From CAZQKW01 sp964594075 (lineage in GTDB: Bacteria; Desulfobacterota; WTBG01; CAIYCZ01), in NCBI GenBank assembly GCA_964594075.1, contig CAZQKW010000008.1:1-64000 (forward strand): a stretch of DNA of 64,000 nucleotides, written 5' to 3'. The translations under genes and the position numbers were made by a program. Within the stretch, counting starts at the first letter, position 1. Each line of letters starts with the position of its first letter. This document shows, in pieces, positions 1 to 6,259 of the stretch. The notes beneath the pieces are model-generated. The model saw nothing but the letters and a program-made list of their open reading frames with translations. It was not told the DNA's origin and did not search any database.

Positions 1-169
1 CTGCTTATGCCATCTCCACAATTTCTATCCCTGTTTTTTGGGGAAAGTCCTGTTAAAAAGGTCTTGACAACATAATAAAAAAAATGTTATTTATACTTTT
101 TTAGTAGATTTAAAAGCTATTATAATATACTAATTTAACTTTAATATTTTGTTTTTACCGGGAGGAGAT

Positions 170-976
170 ATGTCGGAAACGAAAAACCAAAGTAACGTCT
201 TTGCTGCTGCAGGTGAAAAAGAGGTAACTCGCGCGATTGTGGGTGAATTTTTAACCCAGTTCTCAGAATATGTGGAAAGCGACTGTATTATTATTGGTGC
301 AGGGCCAAGCGGTCTGATGGCAGGAAGAGAACTGGCCCGCAAAGGCATTAAAACTCTTATCGTAGAACGTAATAATTTCCTCGGTGGCGGGTTCTGGATT
401 GGGGGATACCTTATGAACAAACTAACTGTCAGAGCCCCTGCGGAACTCGTATTGAAAGAACTCGGCATACCGTATAAGGAAGTACAAAAAGGGCTTTTTG
501 TGGCAGATGCGCCTCATGCCTGTTCAAAGTTGATCGCTGCAGCATGTGATGCGGGAGTAAAATTTGCCAACATGACCGTGCTTGAGGATGTGGTATTGCG
601 CAAAGGATCGCGTGTATGCGGTGCTGTGGTAAATTGGACGCCAGTGGGATCTTTACCTCGTCAGATTACGTGCGTTGACCCTGTGGCGCTCGAGGCCAAA
701 ATAGTGGTTGACTCAACCGGTCACGATGCAGCAGTAGTGAAAAAACTTGAAGAGCGGGGTCTTATTAAAACTGTTGGTACTGGCGCTATGTGGGTGGAGC
801 GTTCTGAAGATCTTATCGTCGAGCACACCGGCGAGGCTCATCCGGGGCTGGTGGTAATTGGCATGGCAGTTTCTACTACCTACGGGTTGCCACGCATGGG
901 CCCCACGTTTGGCGCCATGCTCCTTTCAGGTAAACGCGGCGCAGAAGCTGTGCTCAATAAAATTCATTCCTCTTAA
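170..976 (+). CDS. thi4: Thi4-family thiamine thiazole synthase (Cys-type)
   Basis: Makes the adenylated thiazole moiety of thiamine from NAD, glycine and a sulfur source in the cytoplasm. The 268-residue protein has an N-terminal FAD/NAD-type GAGPSG motif (residues 44-49), an acidic strand end (VERNN), the GGGFWIGG loop and the C-terminal MGPTFGAMLLSG motif typical of Thi4. The start is the ATG at 170, preceded by GGGAGGAG at 160-167; the upstream TTG at 149 lacks a Shine-Dalgarno. Aligned without gaps from the NWT motif, Cys168 (in TCVDP) falls on the sulfur-donating Cys of yeast Thi4, whereas the archaeal sulfide-dependent enzymes carry His there. It may therefore be a single-turnover enzyme, though sulfide use cannot be excluded. 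First gene of a co-directional sulfur-insertion block. No TPP riboswitch is recognisable upstream. Confidence 0.9.
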   Translation: MSETKNQSNVFAAAGEKEVTRAIVGEFLTQFSEYVESDCIIIGAGPSGLMAGRELARKGIKTLIVERNNFLGGGFWIGGYLMNKLTVRAPAELVLKELGIPYKEVQKGLFVADAPHACSKLIAAACDAGVKFANMTVLEDVVLRKGSRVCGAVVNWTPVGSLPRQITCVDPVALEAKIVVDSTGHDAAVVKKLEERGLIKTVGTGAMWVERSEDLIVEHTGEAHPGLVVIGMAVSTTYGLPRMGPTFGAMLLSGKRGAEAVLNKIHSS

Positions 977-999
977 ACGTAATTGATAAATTCTTCTTT

Positions 1000-1803
1000 G
1001 TGCTGTGTAACATACATATCTACAATGGAACGTTTAGCGATGTTGTCAATGTGCAAGAAATCTATAGGTATGTAAAAAAATTACTTCCTAAAGTCGAGAT
1101 TTATATACACGATGAATTTATTTTGCACTTTGTTTTAAAAAATTCTCAAGAGAAGGTGTCAGAAAGAATGCAAAAGATTGCAGAGCTGTGTGCGCACATT
1201 AAAATAACAGAGCCCCACATAAAAGAGCGGACTACTGCACCGTTATCTGGCGAAATTGAATATGAAAAGCGGCGATTGTTCAATACCATTCATCAGCCAT
1301 CCGGGATACTTTATAATGGAGAAAAACTTTGGGCGCTCTATAACAATGTTCTCACCGAAGAAGAACGTTGTTTTGCTTCATGTCATATAGCACTGACCAA
1401 TCAATTATTTGCTACGTGGGATACTAATGACAGACGTTATCATGCTCGCACCAGCATTTATGGCATCCCCTCTATTATCTCAATTAGCGGTCTGGTCGAG
1501 GCACCTGCTCGATCACGATCCTATTACCTGTCTCGCCATATGGGGCATCCCAATGAGTCTTTAGAAGAAAAGTTCCGCAATGAATTTTTGACGTACGATG
1601 ATACGCGCATGACACAAATTGTGAAAGGCTATATAGCCCAGGCACTGTTTTACCATCTGGCTGGGGATCCTTTCTGCACTGATCCTGGTTGCCGACTTTT
1701 TAATGCTCATTGGCAACATGAACTCATCTATGCGCAGCTTGATTCCTCTTATGAATTCTGCTTCGAACATCAAAGGGTTTTGCAATGTTTTAATAGCCGG
1801 TAG
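1000..1803 (+). CDS. Putative metal-binding protein, possibly DUF6775-like metallopeptidase
   Basis: A 267-residue soluble protein that I do not recognise with certainty. The middle holds an EAPARSR-YY stretch, and the C-terminal third is rich in Cys and His (FCTDPGCR, then NAHWQHEL, then EFCFEH), which suggests a zinc or other metal site. The CRxxNAHWQ-E pattern resembles DUF6775 putative metallopeptidases, an assignment made from memory. It starts with GTG at 1000, 23 bases after thi4, with no clear Shine-Dalgarno, so the start is uncertain. The position between thi4 and larE suggests a role linked to sulfur or metal handling, which is inference only. Confidence 0.7.
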   Translation: MLCNIHIYNGTFSDVVNVQEIYRYVKKLLPKVEIYIHDEFILHFVLKNSQEKVSERMQKIAELCAHIKITEPHIKERTTAPLSGEIEYEKRRLFNTIHQPSGILYNGEKLWALYNNVLTEEERCFASCHIALTNQLFATWDTNDRRYHARTSIYGIPSIISISGLVEAPARSRSYYLSRHMGHPNESLEEKFRNEFLTYDDTRMTQIVKGYIAQALFYHLAGDPFCTDPGCRLFNAHWQHELIYAQLDSSYEFCFEHQRVLQCFNSR

Positions 1804-1859
1804 ATTTTCATGGGAATTATTACTTGTCTGCTTAACGTCATTTGCTATATTATAAGACC

Positions 1860-2681
1860 ATGCTGCAAACAGCGGAGACCAAATTAAAAAAACTTGAACA
1901 TATCCTGAAAAAAATGCAAAAAATCCTTATTGCCTTTTCAGGGGGCGTTGACAGTACCTTTCTGTTGAAAGTGGCGCATTCAGTGCTGGGAAAAAATGTT
2001 TATGCGGTAACCGCGATGTCGCCAAGTTTCGCTTCTCGCGAACTGAAACAGGCAAAAGCTTTTGCACGCTTTCTGCGGGTTAATTTTCAAATAATCATAA
2101 CCGATGAACTGAAAACGGATAAATACACGAGCAATCCACCAGATCGCTGCTATTACTGCAAAAAAGAACTTTTTTTTAAGCTGCTGAAAATTGCCCAATC
2201 CCATAATATTCCCTGGGTTGCAGACGGCAGCAATAAAGACGATGCGCATGATCACCGTCCGGGGATGCTGGCAATTAAGGAATTAGGCATACGGCAGCCG
2301 TTGTTTGAGGCTGGTTTATACAAGGATGAAATCAGACTGTTATCAAAAAAATTGAAACTGCCAACTTGGGCCAAACCTGCCTGCACATGTCTGGCATCAA
2401 GACTGCCATATGGGGAGTCAATCACCGTAGAAAAGCTGCAGCAGATTGAACGCGCAGAGAACTTTCTTCAAGATCTTGGTTTCAGTCAGGTGCGGGTGAG
2501 GCATTGCCAGAATACGGCGCGCATTGAAGTGTTACCTGAAGAAATTAGAAACTTTTTTAAACAAAATGTGCATCTCAAGGTAACAAAAAAGCTGAAGAAA
2601 CTTGGGTACCACTACGTGACCCTTGACTTGCAGGGCTACCGTTCAGGCAGTATGAATGAAGTGCTTAATAAAAGCCGATAG
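1860..2681 (+). CDS. larE: LarE-like ATP-dependent sulfur transferase
   Basis: A PP-loop ATPase of the LarE type. In lactate racemase maturation LarE adenylates and thiolates a nicotinate-derived carboxylate to help build the nickel-pincer cofactor. Counting from the upstream in-frame TTG at 1842 (subtract six for the ATG start), the SGGVDS pyrophosphatase loop is at 33-38, DRCYYCKKELF at 101-111 and PACTCLASRLPYG at 179-191. Lactobacillus LarE has one sacrificial Cys in the last motif and no CxxC. Here a CxxC (103/106) plus Cys181/183 fit the LarE subgroup proposed to hold a [4Fe-4S] cluster and use it catalytically. The ATG at 1860 is preferred over the TTG. No larA, larB or larC is in the window, so the substrate is unconfirmed. 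Confidence 0.85.
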   Translation: MLQTAETKLKKLEHILKKMQKILIAFSGGVDSTFLLKVAHSVLGKNVYAVTAMSPSFASRELKQAKAFARFLRVNFQIIITDELKTDKYTSNPPDRCYYCKKELFFKLLKIAQSHNIPWVADGSNKDDAHDHRPGMLAIKELGIRQPLFEAGLYKDEIRLLSKKLKLPTWAKPACTCLASRLPYGESITVEKLQQIERAENFLQDLGFSQVRVRHCQNTARIEVLPEEIRNFFKQNVHLKVTKKLKKLGYHYVTLDLQGYRSGSMNEVLNKSR

Positions 2682-2711
2682 CCTTTTATGCTATCAGCAT
2701 AGATCGGGGTT

Positions 2712-3788
2712 ATGAAAATTATCGTGGGCATGAGTGGCGGTGTTGACTCCACCGTTGCCGCGTTGATACTGAAAAAACAGGGGCATGAGGTGCTCGGTGT
2801 GACGATGAGGGTCTATTCTGGAGGCCCCATGCTTACCAAGCATTCCCATGCATGTTACAGCCCTGATGAAGACCGCGATATAGAATACACACATAACGTG
2901 GCGCACTCGCTGGGTATTCCGTTATATGTATTTGACTTAAAAGATGCATACCGACGAAACGTGCTTGACTATTTGTCAAATGAGTACGGCAGCGGACGGA
3001 CGCCAAATCCATGTGTGCGCTGCAATCAACATGTAAAATTTTATCTGCTCATTGAAGCTGCAAGATTACATGGGCTGTCGTTTGACTATTTTGCAACAGG
3101 CCACTATGCACAAGTATTATACTCCCCGGAAACAGGACGCTACCTTTTAAAAAAAGCCAAAGATAAAAAACGCGACCAGTCTTATTTTCTTTGTATGCTT
3201 TCGCAGAAACAACTTGAAAATATTCTGTTTCCGCTTGGTGAGTATACTAAAATTGCTGTGCGTGAGATAGCGCGTACGCATAACCTCATCAACGCCTGCC
3301 GTGCAGATAGCCAGGATTTTGCTACCGGAAGCTATCGGCAACTTCTTGGGATAGGAGAAAAACCGGGTTACATCAAAGACAAAAATGGAAATATTATGGG
3401 CACGCATAGCGGCGTATGGGGTTTTACCATTGGGCAGCGAAAAGGTCTGGGTATTGCACGGGGAAAACCGCTGTATGTCACAGCTCTTGACTATAAAAGC
3501 AATACCGTTTATGCAGGATATGAAGAAGATTTATACCGCAGGGAAATGATAGCCAAAGATGCAAACTGGATTAGCATAAAAACACTCAACAAGCCGTTGC
3601 TGGTAAAAGCAAAGATAAGGTCTTCTCATCTCGGTGCTGATGCGTTAATTCAGCCCGAACACAGCGGTTCCATACGGGTTACTTTCGCAGCTCCGCAAAA
3701 ATCTCTCACGCCCGGGCAAATGGTGGTTTTTTATGATAAAGACATTCTGGTCGGCGGAGCGGTGATTGAGCGGGTTGTCGAAACCTAA
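2712..3788 (+). CDS. mnmA: tRNA-specific 2-thiouridylase MnmA, altered cysteine set
   Basis: Adenylates and thiolates U34 of tRNA Glu/Gln/Lys. It has the SGGVDS PP-loop (8-13), PNPCVRCN (98-105), ATGHYA (128-133) and KRDQSYFLC (153-161), all MnmA hallmarks, and its 358 residues are the usual length. The persulfide-carrying Cys normally found in the D-S-x-x-ICF motif is absent: the aligned segment reads ADSQDFATG (198-206). A different Cys (196) lies just upstream, so Cys101, Cys104 and Cys196 could form a three-Cys iron-sulfur site like that of sulfide-using tRNA thiolases. The ATG at 2712 follows larE by 30 bases, suggesting co-transcription. Confidence 0.9.
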   Translation: MKIIVGMSGGVDSTVAALILKKQGHEVLGVTMRVYSGGPMLTKHSHACYSPDEDRDIEYTHNVAHSLGIPLYVFDLKDAYRRNVLDYLSNEYGSGRTPNPCVRCNQHVKFYLLIEAARLHGLSFDYFATGHYAQVLYSPETGRYLLKKAKDKKRDQSYFLCMLSQKQLENILFPLGEYTKIAVREIARTHNLINACRADSQDFATGSYRQLLGIGEKPGYIKDKNGNIMGTHSGVWGFTIGQRKGLGIARGKPLYVTALDYKSNTVYAGYEEDLYRREMIAKDANWISIKTLNKPLLVKAKIRSSHLGADALIQPEHSGSIRVTFAAPQKSLTPGQMVVFYDKDILVGGAVIERVVET

Positions 3789-3862
3789 TTTCGGAGTAAG
3801 AACAGTGCTCATCACGACAACAGTACCGAGTGGGTTCACAAAATGAGAGCTAAATGTATTGT

Positions 3863-3919
3863 CGCTAACAATAAATACCGCATGTGCAGTCCTTTGCAGA
3901 TTGAAGGGTTAGCGTTTTT
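3863..3919 (+). promoter_or_regulatory. Hairpin with U-tract upstream of hcyB
   Basis: CGCTAAC (3863-3869) pairs perfectly with GTTAGCG (3908-3914), followed at once by five T. The 38-base loop contains two TGCA copies (3885-3888, 3895-3898) that could pair with each other. It lies 40 bases before the hcyB start, so it could be a terminator for mnmA or an attenuator/riboswitch expression platform controlling homocysteine synthesis. It matches no SAM or SAH riboswitch that I can recognise. Confidence 0.4.
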
Positions 3920-3958
3920 GGCATTAGGAATCAAACTTTTTTAAATGTGGAGGTATTC

Positions 3959-5173
3959 ATGGCGAAGACCATTCAGGAGATAAATGAGAAAATACGAAAA
4001 GGCCACGCGGTAGTAGTTACGGCTGAAGAAATTATTGATATCGTACATAAAAAGGGCGCTAAAAAAGCTGCAGCAGAAGTTGATGTGGTAACTACAGGCA
4101 CCTTCGGTCCCATGTGTTCATCAGGAGCCTATTTCAATATTGGGCATACAAAACCGCGCATTAAAATTGGTGGCGGCACCTGCTATTTAAATGACGTCCC
4201 GTGCTACACTGGATATGCTGCGGTTGACATTCTGTTGGGAGCCACAGCATTGCCTGACAATGACCCGCGCAATGCGGTCTTTCCAGGCGCATTTCGCTAT
4301 GGCGGAGCACATGTTATTGAGGAGCTGGTAGCCGGAAAAAGCGTCCGGTTAAGAGCAACAGCCTATGGCACTGATTGTTATCCACGCAAAAGCCTTGAGA
4401 CCTGGATCAGCTTGAAAGATATGAATGAAGCAGTTTTGTTTAACCCCCGAAATTGCTACCAAAATTATAATTGCGCCGTTAATCTGTCTGATCGGGTCAT
4501 TTACACCTATATGGGAATGCTCAAGCCACGCATGGGAAATGCCAATTATTGCAGCGCCGGGCAACTCTCGCCGCTGCTTAACGATCCCTATTATAAGACA
4601 ATTGGCATTGGTACAAAAATTTTTCTTGGTGGCGGTATTGGTCATATTGTTTGGCAGGGGACACAGCATAATCCCAATGTCAAACGAGGAGCCAACGGCG
4701 TTCCGCGTATGCCCTCTGGGACTCTTGCCGTTATGGGTAACCTCAAGAACATGTATCCCGCGTGGCTCAAAGGCGCAAGCTTCACAGGATATGGTGTAAC
4801 ACTGACCGTCGGTATTGGAATACCTATTCCCATTCTTAATGAAGAAATTGTTCAATACACAGCAGTTAGAGATGAGGAAATCTGGACACAAATTATTGAC
4901 TATAGCGAAAACTACCCGCAGATAAGTGGCAGCAGTCTTGGCGAGGTAAATTACGCGCAGCTAAAAAGCGGTTCAATCTCAGTTCAAGGAAAACAAATTC
5001 CCACCGGTGGAATTTCAAGCTATAAGTGTGCGAAACAAATCGCGGAACTGTTAAAGAAAAAAATACTGACGAAAGAATTTTATCTTTCTGAACCGGTTGC
5101 TCCCATACCTTCAGTTGACTCAAATATTAGTTTTAAATTGCTGCAGGAACGACCCGTCAAACAGAAAGACTAA
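3959..5173 (+). CDS. Homocysteine biosynthesis protein (HcyBio/DUF39)
   Basis: Matches the HcyBio (DUF39) domain of methanogen proteins such as MA1821, which with a small ferredoxin-like partner form homocysteine from aspartate semialdehyde and sulfide. The 404-residue protein is a single domain with conserved Gly- and Cys-rich motifs (TTGTFGPMCSSGAYFNIGH near residue 50; GGGIGHIVWQGTQHNP near 225). The CBS domains present in the archaeal version are absent. The start is the ATG at 3959, five bases after GGAGG at 3949-3953; the upstream GTG at 3947 overlaps that site. The partner ferredoxin follows, so the pair is complete. Confidence 0.9.
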   Translation: MAKTIQEINEKIRKGHAVVVTAEEIIDIVHKKGAKKAAAEVDVVTTGTFGPMCSSGAYFNIGHTKPRIKIGGGTCYLNDVPCYTGYAAVDILLGATALPDNDPRNAVFPGAFRYGGAHVIEELVAGKSVRLRATAYGTDCYPRKSLETWISLKDMNEAVLFNPRNCYQNYNCAVNLSDRVIYTYMGMLKPRMGNANYCSAGQLSPLLNDPYYKTIGIGTKIFLGGGIGHIVWQGTQHNPNVKRGANGVPRMPSGTLAVMGNLKNMYPAWLKGASFTGYGVTLTVGIGIPIPILNEEIVQYTAVRDEEIWTQIIDYSENYPQISGSSLGEVNYAQLKSGSISVQGKQIPTGGISSYKCAKQIAELLKKKILTKEFYLSEPVAPIPSVDSNISFKLLQERPVKQKD

Positions 5174-5213
5174 ATGAAGATAATTTCTTTATTTTAATGA
5201 GGAGAAAAGATCC

Positions 5214-5621
5214 ATGACTAAAAAGCGTCTTGTCCTTTCATTTCCTGCAACGCTTGTTGACCAGCCCATTGTATATCATTTAGTAAAAGATTATGATTTG
5301 ATGGTCAATATTCTGCGGGGGGCAGTCACTCCCAAACAGCCGGGGAAACTGGTGGTTGAAATTTATGGCAAGAAGAAATGCGTTGAGGATGGCATAAACT
5401 ATCTCTCTGGATTGGGGGTCGAACTTCAGCCCTTGGCGCAGGACATTAAATGGCATGAAGAAAAGTGCGTCTCTTGCACCGCATGTGTTCCCATCTGCCC
5501 TACCAAGGCACGCATTGTAAATCGAGCAACCATGGAAGTATCTCACGACAAGGATCGCTGCATCGCCTGCGAATTGTGTATCAGTGTATGCCCCTACGGA
5601 GCGCTCGAAATTCAATTTTAA
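5214..5621 (+). CDS. NIL domain plus 2x[4Fe-4S] ferredoxin (homocysteine synthesis partner)
   Basis: A 135-residue protein with an N-terminal NIL (ACT-like) domain at about residues 3-75. A dicluster ferredoxin domain follows, with CVSCTACVPICP and CIACELCISVCP motifs for two [4Fe-4S] clusters. The same architecture (MA1822 type) works with HcyBio proteins in methanogens, presumably providing electrons for sulfide incorporation. The ATG at 5214 has GAGGAG at 5199-5204. It lies 40 bases after hcyB, on the same strand, which supports a two-gene functional unit. Confidence 0.88.
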   Translation: MTKKRLVLSFPATLVDQPIVYHLVKDYDLMVNILRGAVTPKQPGKLVVEIYGKKKCVEDGINYLSGLGVELQPLAQDIKWHEEKCVSCTACVPICPTKARIVNRATMEVSHDKDRCIACELCISVCPYGALEIQF

Positions 5622-5645
5622 TCATTGTTGCGGACAATTCTTTAT

Positions 5646-5693
5646 TGCAACAAAATTGTCTTCTTATAGAAAATAGAAGACAATTTTGTTGCA
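5646..5693. repeat. Perfect 19-bp inverted repeat
   Basis: TGCAACAAAATTGTCTTCT (5646-5664) is the exact reverse complement of 5675-5693, around a 10-base loop. It starts 24 bases after the NIL-ferredoxin gene and ends just before the fur promoter. It may act as a bidirectional terminator, although there is no run of T directly after either arm, or as an operator. The arms are AT-rich. Confidence 0.6.
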
Positions 5694-5700
5694 GAAACTA

Positions 5701-5728
5701 TTGACATAATATTATCACATGATATATT
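5701..5728 (+). promoter_or_regulatory. Sigma-70-type promoter of fur
   Basis: TTGACA (5701-5706), a 16-base spacer and TATATT (5723-5728) make a near-consensus promoter 29 bases upstream of the fur start. Confidence 0.6.
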
Positions 5729-5738
5729 AATATTGAAA

Positions 5739-5757
5739 TTAATAATCATTATCATTT
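5739..5757 (+). promoter_or_regulatory. Fur box over the fur translation start
   Basis: TTAATAATCATTATCATTT contains the AATCATTATC half of the classical Fur box consensus and ends at the base before the fur ATG. It sits just downstream of the -10 element, so Fur bound here would block its own transcription (autoregulation, inferred). Confidence 0.55.
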
Positions 5758-6198
5758 ATGTTGGATAATAACAAAACTACATTGATAGAGTTTCTTAAAA
5801 GAAATAATCTTAAGTGGTCAAAGCAACGAAATTATATTCTAGATATTTTTTTTAATTCAAACGGCCACATAACTGCAAATGAACTGTATAAAGCGGCACA
5901 GGAACGATATCCTCAAATTGGTTATGCAACAGTTTACCGCACCCTTAAGCTTCTTGAAGAAAGCGGTTTTGCAACTGCGTCACGCTTTGGACATAAATCA
6001 TCTCGATTTGAAATGTCCCGTGCAGACGAACATCACGATCATCTGGTTTGTATAAAGTGCGGCAGTATTATTGAATTTCAATCAGATCAGATTGAACAAT
6101 TACAGGAAACTGTAGCTCATAAAAAGGGCTTTACCATTACGCATCATAAACTGGTATTGTATGGTATCTGCAAGACATGCCACGCAGGCAAAAAATGA
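5758..6198 (+). CDS. fur: Fur-family metal-dependent repressor
   Basis: A 146-residue Fur family protein with an N-terminal winged helix (GYATVYRTLKLLEESG, residues 55-70) and a C-terminal metal/dimer domain with HHDH (92-95), structural zinc CxxC (98/101) and a second CxxC (138/141). It is probably an iron-responsive Fur rather than Zur or PerR, because a Fur-box-like site overlaps its start, another lies before feoB, and an iron uptake operon follows. No obvious Shine-Dalgarno precedes the ATG; the operator occupies that space. Confidence 0.9.
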   Translation: MLDNNKTTLIEFLKRNNLKWSKQRNYILDIFFNSNGHITANELYKAAQERYPQIGYATVYRTLKLLEESGFATASRFGHKSSRFEMSRADEHHDHLVCIKCGSIIEFQSDQIEQLQETVAHKKGFTITHHKLVLYGICKTCHAGKK

Positions 6199-6226
6199 AA
6201 CCTAAATATATTTTTTTCCCATTTGA

Positions 6227-6241
6227 TGATAATGAGTTTCA
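6227..6241 (+). promoter_or_regulatory. Fur box upstream of feoB
   Basis: TGATAAT-G-AGTTTCA is a 7-1-7 Fur-type inverted repeat with a perfect left half and 5 of 7 in the right half, 19 bases before the annotated feoB start. It implies iron repression of feoB. Confidence 0.5.
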
Positions 6242-6259
6242 ATTTCACTTTATTTATTA

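Noticed and set aside
1..169. TPP riboswitch upstream of thi4
   Set aside because: No THI-box-like conserved CUGAGA or pyrophosphate-sensor sequences are visible; only AT-rich promoter-like sequence (TTGACA at 64-69, TATACT at 92-97 with too long a spacer).
4349..4891. 180-residue minus-strand frame within the homocysteine gene
   Set aside because: Antisense shadow of a well-supported conserved gene; no start signal.
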